Shown here: one piece after another, positions 1-13,359 of the stretch | Layout of the letters: the number at the start of each line of letters is the position of its first letter | How positions within the stretch are numbered: the first letter of the stretch is position 1 | Assembly: GCF_047495875.1 (NCBI RefSeq) | Contig: NC_092459.1 | Coordinates: 40,660,490-40,724,489, forward strand | Length of the DNA: 64,000 nt | From: Pithys albifrons albifrons | Taxonomy: Eukaryota > Chordata > Aves > Passeriformes > Thamnophilidae | Direction of reading: 5' to 3' | Translations under genes and position numbers: made by a program | The notes under the pieces: generated by a model | What the model was told of the DNA's origin: nothing | Seen by the model: only the letters and a program-made list of their open reading frames with translations | The model's database searches: none

Positions 1-3000
1 TTCACTCTTTTGTTAGTGTAAGAATTAGTAACTTAGAAGGAAAATTGCCATAAAGTGCCCAATCTCTGAAAACAGAAAGAGAAAACAAAACAGTTCAAAA
101 AGAAGTAGGCTGGCAGGAAACTTCAAAATGTGCATGATATGAAATGGTCCCAAAACAGAAGATCAACAGAAGGCTTCAGCATGAAGACTAACAGTGTTTT
201 CCAGTCTTTATTTATTTCAGGGGCTCAGCTTCAAGAGGTGCAATTTTCCATCTGGTAATAGAATTCCACAAATAATTTAAGATGAAAGGCATTATATGTA
301 TTTAATGATACCTTCACATTGCTGATCAAAACATTTTTTCGAAGCAACATTTTTGTAATCATATTATTTTTCCCCCTCATATCCATTTTTTCCAGTCCTT
401 CTACCCCTCTAACTACTGTGTTGCACAACTTCACTAACATGTTTCCTATACCATTACAAAGACTGTATGTGGTTACTGAAGACAGTGATTCTTCAGTGAT
501 TCTGTTCTCTCCTTCCTCTGTGCACCACAGATTTTAGAACTGGAAAGAAGATGGATTTCACCTATTTTGGGTATATTCTCAATGTTTGTTGCTATTATCC
601 TAATTGTGTTCAAATTAGATACTTTTTAATGGATGAACATGCACATAGGATGTTGTGTTCTTTACCTAAATAAGTGACTATATGTCTCTTCTCAACTTAA
701 CAGTAGGGCACAGTGAACAGCTGTGGCACAATGTTATCTGGGTACACCTCTCCTTCCTGGGAGGAACACAGAATGCAAGAAGACAAATGCAGGCAAATAA
801 AGAAGAATTACAAAGTTTAGAGGACCATTGTGCAATGCCTCACTGCTGCATGTCTCCATTTTCCCTCTCAGCCACTGCTTTGCTAATCTAAAGTTTCAAG
901 TACAATGATCTTGTAGGGCTTTAAGCTCTGCTGTCAAGTTAAAATGCCAATTATTTTCATCTGACAGCAGTACTGAGAGATTTAATAGAAAATTTCACGG
1001 AATTTTGGAAGAGTCTGTTTCATCATGGGCACTGTATGAACCATCATATTTATTTCTGCTCGACAAAGGTGGAAGACATAAAGAATTATCTTAGGTCCAT
1101 TGTAGAAAGTTAGAAATCTTCCACTGAATTTGGAGTGAGTCTTGCCAGGTGTATTAACCTGAGACAAGGCAGTATGTGCCCACTGCAATGCTTGACTTCA
1201 CATTCCAGTGCTGGCTTGTCAGTAAACATAGCAAGAGGGAAAAAGCGGTTCTGTGCCCTGCTACACGCACGCTCAATTTCTGTGTTTTTCTCCATTATTA
1301 ACCTCCAATTCATAAGTTAATTCAGAATGGTTTAGCAATGCTGTTGTCAAGTACTTTAGCTTCAGTAACTTTTACATTTAGTGTTGAAAATGTCCATTTT
1401 TGACATTTGTTGTACCAAAATGTGGTCTCTGGCACAAGTGAATATCCTGTGGTTGCACAGCTCACTACTCTGATATTTTGATTGTTTCTCTTATCTTTAT
1501 TTATATTTGTGATTCAACATGAAGGTGGTTAAATACAATTTTTTGCTTTCTCTTTGGAGTTGTTATGTCCTTTCCCTTGCCTACATGGGACTTGTGTGAT
1601 TTAGTACTGCTGCTAATTACTCTGCACAGATAACTGTAGCAGAAATAACTAAATGAATAGTCTGTTGTAGTAGCCCCTCTGCCATATACCTTGGGGAGCC
1701 CATCACAGGATAATGGGCTGCTGTTACTGGATAATAGGCTCCTGTTGCTATGCAAATACAAAGTCAAAATAAATGTGAATGATGATATTTTATAAAGCAA
1801 ACATAAAACTAAACCTGCCTCTGATAAATATTTCATTAAAAACATTTCTGTTTCTTAAGCAAGTGAAATGAACAGTTTCTAAGGCAACATCATGTTGTAG
1901 ATAAGACAGAAATACAGCTCTAACATTTGATGTGCCTTGTGAGATGTGAGAGTTCTTATCCTTTCTAGAGCTTATGTGACAAATTACTTATTTCACCCTT
2001 TGCTTTCAAGAACAGCCACTTTCTAATATCTATTGTTCCTTACAGCTCAGCTGTTACCTCTTTTTTGTCTTGCTTTGACTTCTTGTCTTGTCTTCCTCAT
2101 TGTGCAACAAACAGCTTTTTAGTTATTGTTCTTTTTTTTTTTTTAGTATGTTATCCATCTTATCTACATTTGAACTACATTAGGTCTTTTTAAAAAACCC
2201 ATTTATGCTATTGAACTAGAGCCTATTCTTCAGCTTTCTTACTCTGGGAATAGAAAAGGAGTAAAATAAAAAAAAGGGAAAAGATAGAGACACTGTCAGG
2301 AAACCAGTTGTGGCTTCTTGATTTGTCTTTTCCCAGCTAAGGACACATCAGAGCAGTCAACATTCTTGTTCACCTTGGCCTTGTTGGTTCTTCAGAAGCA
2401 AGATGATCACAATCAATCTGAAGTTTGGCAGTCTCACCCTAGTAATTGATTTCTCTAAACTTCACAGTGCCCTTGATGAATCTTGAGAAACTTTGGGCAT
2501 CACAGCTGGAGGCTATTTGTGCCTCATCTCAACCCTTCTCTTGCCATTCCCAGTTGCCAAAGAGGTGCTTTAGCTTCAGACTGCACCATGTTCCTTCAAG
2601 CTACATTTATTCAGATGATGACTGATGCAGGCAGAAAGAGGGAAGGTGGACAAGGGTTGAGAAAAAGCACTCCAAAGCATGTGGATTTTAGACAATGTAG
2701 AGAGAAGATGCCTGATTTTAAATTAAGAGAACTGCACAGTTACAACATACATTTCTGTATAAGAGAAGATCTACCATTTAATGTGAAGCAATTCCATATG
2801 GTACCCAATTTTAAAGAAATCAAAGAAAGATTAAGATAGATCGCCTTTTCTGATCATTAATCATATTTACTCTTTTCTTCTCCTTAGTACTACAGTCTTT
2901 TGAAGATCAAGGCCAAAACAGTAAAGATTTCAGGACACAGAGCAAGTTAGGACTAACTAGATGACCAGGTTTACAGTCTGAACACACTATCACAGCCCAC

Positions 3001-5753
3001 ACTTTGCCAAGATTACTGTCTTTGGTAGAAGAAAATGAATCCAGCATGCTTGCTGCTTGCAGCTGGTTCAGGAATGACACAAGAGGAGGCTAAACTCTTG
3101 AGTACACAATTATTTAGAGCTTAAAAGGTCAAAACACCCAACTGGCTACCAGTGGCCAGTGGAGATCATATGGCAAAAGTGCACTGAACTTCACAAAGGC
3201 ACAATACTTTCTTAGAAGAGCAGCCAGGTTTGAGGCAGCCAGATTTTACACTAGCTTTATTTTCCAGATGGATTTAAATCATGTCGAGATTGTAAGTAAT
3301 CTAACCTTGTGAAGGCAAAGTCTACAGTCAGAGGATGGGTATAATCAATGGGTGCATGAATTTTTAGAATTTGTGGGCAATATCAAAATAAATCAGAAAA
3401 ATATTCACTGTATAGTTGCAACTTGGATATTAAAAAAAAGTTCTCATTTAAACCATAACAGAAAAAAGCAAACACACATCTGTTCCTTGAATGAAGAATA
3501 ATTTACATTCCCAATTCAATGGTTAATTTCCCTTTCAGGCATCTTTGCATCCTTCCCCTGTGAACTAATGCTCAGCTACAAGTTTCTATCTATGCACTGA
3601 TCTCTTCCAATAATTTGATTTTGAATGCAGGAGAGAAGGAAGAGAAGAAGGAAAAGTAGGTTGGTTACTTGATATAAAGACAGATAATGAAGAATTCAGA
3701 AAAGTAAATAGCCTACAGCTCTGTGTTCCCCAGTTCTACAATCTCCACATAATATCCAACTATGAAGATCAGTTTTACAGTACCTCTGTTTCTCCTGTTT
3801 TCTCTGTAGTTTCAGGAACAGTAAACATCACTAGAGACATACAGAGCACCTAAGAAGGGTTAAAGTAAATTTCAGATAAACAGTGTCAAAAGGGCAAATG
3901 GAGACATGGGATGTGTTTGGGCAGTCTTGATGGTCTATGCGTACAATTTATCTCGCAGAAGAACTTGATTTTTTCAAGTTTCTCCCTTTGTAGCAATATT
4001 CAAATTTTTCTTTGGCTACCACTACTACCCCGAACATATTTTCCTATTCCAGTAAAACCCTGGGTGCAAAGCTTATTTAGTGAGCATAAGAATTGCCAGA
4101 CCCTATAAATATTGTAAGTAAGCACAATTTCATGGGCAGGGTCAGTTGTTGAATTCAAGCACTTTTCTTTTTCTCAGGATCCCATCACTCTCCACTAGAA
4201 ATCAGAATACACTTTCAGGGTCCTTTATAATCTTTAAAAGTTTTTTTCATTAAAGTTGAAGGAAAGATAACTTTAAATTAATATAAACTTGTTCTCAGCC
4301 CAAACACATGCTGAAGGGTTATGCAGTTCTGTCAGCAGGATATATTTGGATGAGTCAATAGCCTGTGTCTTCTGAATGTCACAAACTAAAAGGAAAAAAA
4401 AAAGGAGAATTTACTTAAAATAAAAAAGCAGTAATTGATATAGAAAGTTGGAGTTTAATTGTTCTCACTCTCTTGAAAGGCTCAGTGCTGGTATTGAATA
4501 ACAGAAACAAAACAGCTGCAAACAAAATGAATTTCACAAAGACCATTAACTCTTAGTTCCCATCATTATTTTAAATACTAATCTATCCACAAAGATGACA
4601 AAATGCAACCTCTTTTTCTGTTACTAGTTATAATGTTTACCTGGGCTATTTCCCAAAAAATAATTGTGGAATATAATCTTATGAAGACATGAATTTGTAT
4701 TACATTAATTTGTAAATCTGCCAATATACGATAAACTTCAATCTGTTTTTCTTGCTTTTAACTGCAAGGTCAATAAAGAGCTTCTTTTTATAGCAAATAT
4801 GTCACAGAAAAAAAAACATTATTGGAAAAATGTCTGTAGGGAACAACTGTTCCTATTACTCTTGATGCACATGTTCAACGGGTTCTTGCAGACTTCCAAA
4901 GTCAGAAGCAAAGACATGGACTCTGAATTGTCCAGGGGCTCAGTTATTATCCTTCCATTAGAAAGTGTTTCCAGTGTATAGATTGAGTTTCCTTGTTTTA
5001 ATTTAAGCCAAATGTTTCTGCCTTCTATACCCATGTGTAACACAGATCAGGTTATTCTTTTCTTTTTATCATATTCCCACCCAAGACTGCTTTAGTATTT
5101 CTTCAATATTTATATACCAAAGTCCACAGTGATTATCACTACTGTATTGCAGAATGTCTTGCTTGGTTCACATATTTTTTTAGGAGTATAGTCACAATGT
5201 GGAGATAGTACTGCAGCTAAGCAGAGTGGAAAGATTTTTACACATTTCTCAGCATTGTTGGGTATGTTGTCCCACTAACTCCTCTTAATGTTTCTAAATC
5301 AAGACCCACTTTCGGCTAATAGTCCACCATAATATCTCAATAATCTTCTGTATAACTGGTAACTCTTTTTTTCTCAGACTGCATTTGTGCTGATTATTTT
5401 TGTCTAATCATGGTATCTTATACTTGTTCTTATTTAATTATATCCTATTTTTTTAGATCATCCCTCCAGGATTTTTTGTAAGTTTTTACTCTGATGTCCA
5501 ACATAATTGCCCTAATTTCTGTATCATCTCCCAATTAGTGTGAATTTCGATACCACCCTCCAGACTCAAAAATACAGTGAAGCCTATCAGGCTCAGGGCA
5601 GGTCTTGTGTCTCCTGCAAACTGCAAAACTGCATTCAGGATACTCTTCCACTTTGATAATGAATAGCCATAACTTTCTTCAGTATGTTAATTCAACCAAT
5701 ATTTCATTCATCCACTTAGAATTAAAAACATCCTCTATATTAACAATACTAAG
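1..5753. other. AT-rich unique DNA, no gene recognised
   Basis: I see no recognisable gene, RNA or repeat family here apart from the 21-bp duplication listed separately. The longest open frame is 118 codons at 2483-2839 on the plus strand. It has no match I recognise and no convincing splice sites around it. Short A and T runs are scattered throughout, as in ordinary bird intergenic or intronic DNA. Confidence 0.6.
1708..1749. repeat. 21-bp tandem duplication, two copies
   Basis: Two adjacent 21-bp units start with GGATAATGGG and GGATAATAGG. They agree at 18 of 21 positions. The three mismatches suggest a local duplication that has since diverged. No further copies flank it. Confidence 0.85.
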
Positions 5754-5786
5754 TTATTAACTTATCTTCTTTAAATAAGTTAATAA
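5754..5786. repeat. 12-bp perfect inverted repeat, 9-nt spacer
   Basis: TTATTAACTTAT at 5754-5765 is the exact reverse complement of ATAAGTTAATAA at 5775-5786. The arms are almost entirely A and T, so chance formation is fairly easy in this composition. Confidence 0.8.
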
Positions 5787-6044
5787 GGTTTTCTTTGAGG
5801 TAATTTAAAAAAAAAAAACGGTGATAAGAGAGTAGAGCTGCTCAGCAATCAAGGAAAGACCAGAGAAAAAGAGAAAGACAGGATGCTCAGCAGTTCCCCA
5901 AAGGAATGGAGTTAAATTAAAAATTTTAGCATAAAGTTAAGGAAGACATAATTGTTATCAGTAAAGTGATTTAAACACTCGATTTCACATGGAACAAAAT
6001 TTCCTTACTGCATGGGAAGAAAAATCATTTGCAACAACTTTCAT

Positions 6045-6131
6045 GCATATATACATTTACAATATATATATATTTATAATATTTACATAATATATATAAC
6101 ACATATTTAAATATTTATAATTATTAAATTT
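6045..6131. repeat. TA-rich low-complexity patch
   Basis: About 85 bp made nearly only of A and T, with several TATATA runs and repeated ATTTATAAT-type words. It is low-complexity sequence and a likely easily melted segment. No gene feature is implied. Confidence 0.8.
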
Positions 6132-8752
6132 AACAGAAGCAGACATTATGTTCAGAAACAAAAAAATCGATGTCTGAAATAGCCCTATTTTTGTGCTTAA
6201 ATCTCTGCACCAATTTCAGTCAATTGAAAAAATTGACTCTATAGGATTTCTTTTCCTCTTCATGAAATGCCTCAGAAACACAGAGCAGGGCATTACTCTG
6301 CAGGACAGAATAGAAGTTTAAAAGCTTCTTGGAAATGTGTAAATTGTTAGACCAAATACAACTACAGTGCTCTTTAAGTAAACACTGTGGGATCCTAGAA
6401 AACAAAATAACTTTTTTAGCTTCAAATGCTGACTAATAAAATGCAGTATATGTGACCTAATTCCATTTCGCTGGTCTTGAGATAAACTGCTTATCATTAC
6501 CTCTGCAGCCCACTCCCTGCAGAGGTGATCAGTTTTGTGGGGTAATTAGTAGCTAATATTGTAGCTGCCAGATTCAGGATCTGGAAACACTGGACACTAG
6601 AAACACATCTGCTTCTTGAAATAGGGTGTTAAGTGGTACCATGGTCAACACAGGAGCAGCGTTTTGAACCTGACAGCAATCGCACTAAAATCAGTAGAAA
6701 TAAACCTAGGTTACTGTTGAACTGTTGTGTTTTGTCATATTGGTGACAAACCAGTAAATAGCACAGAACCACAGGAAAAGTAGATGGAAATGAGGCTTAA
6801 ATCCTAAAAATTAACTGTGAATACTTAATTAAATGACACTCCTCATTTTGCTTTTTTATCACTCCTGAACCTGAGAGCCTGCTGTGAATCCGATTGAAGA
6901 AACATATGTTAGGGGAGAGTAACGAGACAACAACCTATTCTTAATCAAGTTTTGTTCTGCACTGGATTAGGTTTTAGCAAGGATTTATATATTCTTTTCA
7001 TGCATCTCTGTACAACAATTTTGGTATCATGCACTGCAATAATAGTGCATAGATAGAAAGAGCTAGCCAAAAAATTTGGCAAAAGTACAATCTGTCTACT
7101 GTGCATGGAACTGTGCACAATATTAGAGTGGGTTATGGTAGCCATATAGCCATTAGTTAATTATGATAGGGCATCATGTTGATGTGGTGACTGAGCTGCT
7201 TCCAATTTTGGAAGTAGTTCAGAGGCCTCTACATCTGTGTCTGCATCTGCAAGGCCATATAGTTTGTTGATGATATAGCTTTGATTTGCTAGAAAAAACA
7301 AAATAGGGAAACTTCTGGTCATTCATCTTCAAAATTAATTTTCAAGGCTCTTCATTTTGTCCTTGTGTTTGGAGTCTGTGAAGAAAGCAAGATGGCGTAA
7401 GATGAAGGAAAATATTGCTTGCATATTGTAACTCCTTTGAGATGCAAGATGTATTTAAAATTTCTTCCTGGTTTTGTATCCGCAAAATTCTACTCTCGGG
7501 CAGAAAAAAATTAAGAAGATATAAGAGGAACAACTTGAGCAGGCTATCCACATGGATTGACCACACTTTTTTCAACCTTGAGAAAACAGTCAGCAGATAG
7601 GACGTGCTCAAAGATCTTATTAATCTCTCTCATTTATCTAGAAATACAGATATAGTTAAATATAAAAAACATTCTTTATTATTTACCGCAGTTAATAAAT
7701 GCACTAAGTTTCTAGACCACTATAGGCCATGTAAAGCCTCAGAGCAGTTCTCAAAACCAGATACAAGGTTTCTCAAACCTCTGTTAATGAAAACCATTCC
7801 CGCTTGGAAATTAAACTCACTGATTCAGCAAGGATTTATCTTTTTTTTTTTTCCAGAAATACCTCTAAATTTTGATCTCTGAAGGCTGCTAGCCTTATAA
7901 TCTTTTCACTGAGGACTGTGTTTTAAAGTTACAGTGTTATCTGCAAGAAGTATTACTGGTTAACAGAAATCCGTGTCTTTCATGTTCTCTTTAGCCACAT
8001 CTGAACCACACAAACCCCACAAACATTGGAAAAAAAGTTCTCTACAAACCCTTGAGAAACGCTGATGTTAGAAAATCTGTAAAAAGCAAGTAAATGAAAT
8101 ATCTCATTCAGAAATCTCTCATCATGATAATTTCTAATCCTATTCATTAACTAAAAATTAAAATAACAACCTGCTGGTAAGACTCCAGTTATTAGATGAC
8201 TCAATCAGTACTTTGCCAAAGCTTTTAAATCCAGGAATCTCTTTATTTTTTTGAGATATTTGTGCATTTTCCCCATTAGCCATGAAAGCCTTCAGGCTAG
8301 GCACTTCTTTACCAAAATACACAGAAATGTATGAAGACTTTTTTTGCTATATTCTTAAAGTCTCAGAATGATATGGGCAAACCTCCTCATATCCTGCCAT
8401 TATCTGAGGAAGCAGAACATTTGGCATGCTCTTTCTGAACTGATATTCTTCTTTTTTAAAGGGAGGGCAGCAAGACCCTTGCATCCACTATTTTCTTACA
8501 TATCCTGGGTACTGTATTGTTGTAAACCTGTTGTCTTTCCCAGGAGGATGTTTACATGCGTGTAATTTCTTCTAGCAAGAAAACTAGAAGACTACATCTA
8601 CCCACCTGGTACAAGAAGGGAAGTTCAGAGTCAAGCAAACTGTTGCAAACTGTGTTACATTTTCTTTGTGAATGCTCTCTCTGACTTCCCAATGTACACA
8701 TCTTTATGAGAGATGCTATGAAACATAAAAGCAGTTGCCATGGAAGTTTCAA
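6132..8752. other. Unique DNA, no gene recognised
   Basis: No gene or recognisable repeat was seen. A good splice acceptor-like pyrimidine run ending in CCAG lies at about 7839-7857, but no donor follows within an open frame, so I did not call an exon. Confidence 0.5.
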
Positions 8753-8774
8753 CTTTTTTTTTTTCCCCTATCAG

Positions 8775-8954
8775 TTTAGCTGTGAACTAAGCTGTAAAGG
8801 ACTGCCTTCTATGAAGGTGTACTGGAAACTTGTGAGATTTGCTGATGTCTGGCCTCATTTGACCAGCCTGGCTCTGCCTCCTGGGAGTGGAGAGTATGAG
8901 AGTAAAACCCAAGGAGATTTGGACTTCCCCTCTTACAGAAAGGACATTTTTCAG
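8775..8954 (+). other. Candidate unannotated exon (180 nt, open, phase 0-0)
   Basis: A run of 13 T followed by CCCCTATCAG ends at 8774, which is a near-ideal 3' splice site. At 8954 the sequence reads CAG then GTAAGA, a near-ideal 5' splice site. The 180 nt between them form exactly 60 open codons in the frame that starts at the first base, beginning Phe-Ser-Cys-Glu and ending Asp-Ile-Phe-Gln. The exon would therefore be symmetric, phase 0 at both ends. If spliced to the acceptor ending at 9306, the frame continues for 16 codons (9307-9354) to a TAA at 9355-9357. I do not recognise the peptide. It could be a coding exon, a non-coding transcript exon or a chance pairing of signals. No promoter or upstream exon was identified. 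Confidence 0.22.
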
Positions 8955-9890
8955 GTAAGATAAATTTTCCTATATTGCTCAATAAATCATAAGAAATGAA
9001 ACTCAGTGGTTTTATTCCTAGAAGTATTTGTAAATCAGTGATTTTAACTATGCAACCAGCTCTGCTGACTACTCAGTTTCCTGATACTGCCATACCCTTA
9101 GGAAATTACAGGATACTGACCCAGTTTACACAGATGAAGCTCATTAATTCAAATACAACTCAAACAGGATAGTTGTACATATCTGCCAAATAAATCTTAA
9201 CCAACTACCTTTCCACCCCTCCCTCACTAACCCCTACTCCCCATCTCACTGTACTTCAGCCTGAAAAATAAGTTTTTCTGCCCATTATTTATTTTCTGTG
9301 GCTCAGCAAGCCTACATTTGGTATCCCATCCCAAAAAAATATCCATTCAAATGTTAACAATAGATCACACCAGTTCTCAGTCTGCAGCAATGGTAGAGAA
9401 GCTGGGGATTACAATCTACCCCAGACATTGTTCAAAAGACAAGAAAAAAATGAAAAAGAACAAAGAAAAAGAAGGAATTCATATTCCTCATTGATTAAAA
9501 TATACTGAAGCTGCCTTGGACCAGCCTCCAAAAAATACTGGCTTTGTCTTTTCTGCTTTGCTAGGGCCCCTAAGATCTCCTGTCTGTCCATGTTAACTCA
9601 CTGCAGTTCCCAGCTTCAACAGAGCATTTCAGGCTGAGGCAGAGCAATGATTGTAGGACCTGTAACCAGTCTCTTGTTCTTGGTATTCGTCTTTATCAAG
9701 GCTTTGTCCTTCCATGTATGACCAGGAGTGCCTCTTCTCAACCTCTTTTTACCCACCTGGGTAGCTCCAGATCACTTGATCCATGTAAAAAATATGTCTG
9801 AAACACTGAATTACACTGTGTATGCCTAAGTTGTTTTTTTTTTAAGACCAGATTCAGGTGCGTTCTCTAGTTCACTACAAATGAGTTTCT
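8955..9890. other. Unique DNA, no gene recognised
   Basis: Nothing recognisable was seen beyond a possible terminal exon at 9307-9357 tied to the 8775-8954 candidate, and a short T run near 9833-9844. Confidence 0.5.
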
Positions 9891-10040
9891 GCTGGTCTTG
9901 GCTGGGGTAGAGTTAATTTTCCTCATAGTGCTAACACACTCAAAGGATTTTCTTGGCTGAAAACAGTAGTATTGCTTTATAATGAAAATTTTAATTAGTT
10001 GTCCTGTTGTAAAGTTGTAGTACAGATGCTCAGGTTTTAT
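9891..10040 (+). mobile_element. Decayed 5' fragment of a passerine-type ERV LTR
   Basis: The text GCTGGGGTAGAGTTAATTTT followed by CCTCATAG, and then GGCTGAAAACAGTAGTATTG, follows the opening of a common songbird LTR family. That family begins with a TGTCCTGG-type end and has AGAGTTAATTTTCTTCATAG near its start. The resemblance weakens after about 9990 and the right boundary is uncertain. The fragment lacks the promoter half and any coding sequence, and no target duplication was found. Family assignment is from memory of the consensus, not from a search. Confidence 0.55.
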
Positions 10041-13000
10041 ATCTACCCAGCCAAGCAAGATAACCTCAGAGAGGTGGAATATAGCTTTAGATATTTTTGC
10101 AGGATGACAACCACCTGTGCACTACCCAAAATCAGGTTTTACATTAAAAGACATAGGGCCAGTCAGCTACCTAGAAATAAAAACCACACATTTATTTTTG
10201 TCACAAGTGAAATCATAATTATAGTTTGGGGATGGGCGGAATTGAGTTTCCTCATTAAAAAGGAAAATTTCATAAATCCCACAGCAGCACTAGAGAAACC
10301 TAAAGAATACTACACATGTATTTTGGCTACGCTCGGTATGCTAAAATATAACACTGTTTAAGTACAAAGCTGTTAACATACTCACCTTAAGGTCTCTGGT
10401 CTAGAAATATCCTTGAATAAGGTGAAGCTACCTAGCTAATTACTGTGAACTGAGTATATTTTTCTGTTTGTCTTAGGGTAAGTGAACACAGAAAATAACT
10501 TATGTGAATTTCACAGCAAATGTTTATGAATAAGGAGCATATTTTAAGGAGATTAATTTGTATTTGTAAATAAATATTTTAATTCAGAGATTATCATATT
10601 TATAAACAAACCTGCTAAACTATAATTGCTTAAAGTTCACCTGAATGTACAATGGGATTCCCTGTTAAGGATGTTATTAATCCTTTGAAGAATTTGTAGT
10701 TAACAGATTATAAAATAAAAAACAATTTACAGCCTTCATTGGACTCACAATTAATTAATTACTTAACTTGTTAATTTCTGATCTTTGTGACATCACACAT
10801 ACTCTTTGTACAACAATTTATATTTCTAAATGAATTTTGGATCATAGTCTTACTTTTAATCTAATATATCAGTGACTACTGTTTATAGAAATTCCTCAAC
10901 AGACCAGCTTTACCTGTTATTATAGAAGATCAGATTTATCAACCTAGATGTCACATTATTGTACTCCCAAAGTTGACTTCTATGGCAAATGCTAAAACTT
11001 TGAGATATCTGACAATGCTTTACAATGCATTCCATATCTTGAATGGTTTCTCTTAAGATTTTTTTTAAATGGTGACTGCCTCTACATTAAATGATTGTCA
11101 TTAAAATTCATCTACATGTGCATCAACTTAATGTAAGTTGAAATATAAACTGATGATATTAAATAATTTAATTCCCATAAAATCTTACTTTGTATTTCAT
11201 AATCTGTTGGTACATTATCACTTACACTGCTGATGGCAAATAAATAACAATGTATGGCATTTTTAGCAGTAGGAACAAATCAGAAGCATGTAATTTTCTC
11301 CTATTCCTCAAGACTCAGACCTGCTCACCTTTAAAATGCCAGGTGATGTCTTTTGTATGTAGCAATCTCTAGCAGAAAAATGTTTCTCAGTCTTAGTGTT
11401 AAGGGAATAGTCAGTGGAATGCTGTATTGATGGAGCATTATAGCTGTCATACTGCTGAAAAGTCTCTGAAATATTCTTGGCAGCTGGTGTGTAACATACA
11501 GCAGACGTTTAGCCCTTCACTACCTCAGCTTGTGCCAGTTTTGCTGACAAGTTCTGCACTGTTCTTTACTGGGTACAGAGGAAACCTGTTCAATTGACAT
11601 TGTGGCTTCTTTGCTGGTCCCCAATCCTCCAGCCAATATATACAAGGAAACATATAATTAAGTTTTTAAAAAGTTACACTCAAGGGGCTTCGTTTTTAGC
11701 TAATGAAGTAAGAAGGGATAAGAAGCACAAGACAAGAGTCATCTGCTGAGCTCTAAGAAATGAATGGCAATGGTCTGAAACATTCGGAGATGGGGAATAC
11801 AGGGCTGTTGCCTTCTTAAATTTCTAGCTGGCCAGGCACTGAAACCACTCTATGGAGGGTAAACTGGTCAAAGCACATTAGCTTTCTATAGATGTGACTT
11901 CTGTTTTGGGAAATTTCCCCACAGCCAAGGGTCTGACTAAGAGCCGGTGACTTTGCTGTTAGGAAAATTCAGCAGCCAGGCAGCAACCAGCTAAAGGCTC
12001 CTTTTGGCAACACACTGAACTAGAAACTCAAAACATTATTGTATTACTGCACAGGCAGTAATAAAGGTTAGAAAAGCACCACTTAAAAAGAACAGATTTT
12101 ATCAGAGAATTTCAAGGAGCAAGATGCTTGCCTATCCATCATCAGAGAGGGGATAGAATGTAGGGCTAATGTGACTGTGTCCCTTTGGTGATTTCAGAAC
12201 TCTTTTTATCTTAAGCTTACTATTAATAAGGGGTAAAAAGTTATCTGATTTAAGAAGGCAGGCCAGTCACCCATCTGTTTGTGAGTCACTGCAATAGTCC
12301 AGAAATCTCATCTAAGAACAGGAAAAGGGAGATGAGAGTGAGACCTAAGTCTGAAGGAAGTGCATTGAGAGAAGACAGAAGCAAAGACACGTCAACAAGT
12401 GTGAGAAAGTAGCAGGTGTGAATGTTTCAGTATACAGCATAAATAAAACAAAATAGAATAATAAAGTACCAAGTGGAACAGAAGAGTATTCCACTTTTTC
12501 CTAGATAAAAGAGAAAGAGAGAAAAGAGACAGGTGGTCTGCATTAGGAACTGTGCCTTCATAAAATAAAATTAACATAATTGAACAGAGAAAATACACTA
12601 GACTTTATATGTCTAGTTAATTCTAATATTATTTGGACAGCCAAGATAAAACGGGACTCAGAATTATATGGGAACTTTACTGGGAAGATACAGCTCTTCA
12701 GCAGAAGCTGAGGAAAGCCCGGCAGATAAACCAAAGACTTGTCTTTAACAGAAAAATGGAGTCCAGGAATGTTTACTACCATGGGCCCAGAAACAATTAT
12801 GCTGGAAATGCCTGTTTAAGAAGTGTAACTATTGCACTTTCAGCAGTTTCAAGCTTTAATATTTTGGCCCAGCTAAAATGCGCATGATGAGAGCTGTTAT
12901 GATTATGAGCTCCAATTAAAATGACTTTAGCAGTTTTCCCCAGGTTATGATACAATTATAAAACTTCTTCAGAAGTTTCATGGTCCAAGTCCCTGAGCAA

Positions 13001-13359
13001 CTTTATTATGTTCCACTGATATTCCTGGATGATTTTGTTAGTTGTGATGTCCAGGACAAGGTAATGGCTTTTAAAAGGTTTTAGATTTAAATGTTATTTT
13101 TTTTAACAGTTGGCATCTCAGGCAAATTAAAATGTACCCTTCTTAACAAAACAACTTGTTTTTAAAAATAAAAACACTCCAAAGAATATAGACTGATGAA
13201 AGCTTATATGTCCACTTACTCTCTGTGCCAAAGGAACAGCTAACTTGTTGATTACCTTGACAAAGAAAACTGATGAAGTTTGACAAATTAATAATAAAAT
13301 AGCAGTGGAAGCCAAAAGGCATGCATATGCAGGAACTAATGTTGGGACTTTTAAATCTT
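10041..13359. other. AT-rich unique DNA, no gene recognised
   Basis: No gene was recognised. The part from about 10500 to 11260 and the part from about 12810 to 12960 are rich in homeodomain-like TAAT and octamer-like words and look like the kind of text found in conserved non-coding elements. That is only an impression. The rest is featureless. Confidence 0.45.

Noticed and set aside
2483..2839. Plus-strand frame of 118 codons
   Set aside because: No recognisable family. Its start is a non-ATG or weak context and no splice sites frame it.
10386..10470. Strong minus-strand donor-like AAG/GTGAGT
   Set aside because: The upstream acceptor candidates on the minus strand lack a proper pyrimidine run, so no exon could be framed.
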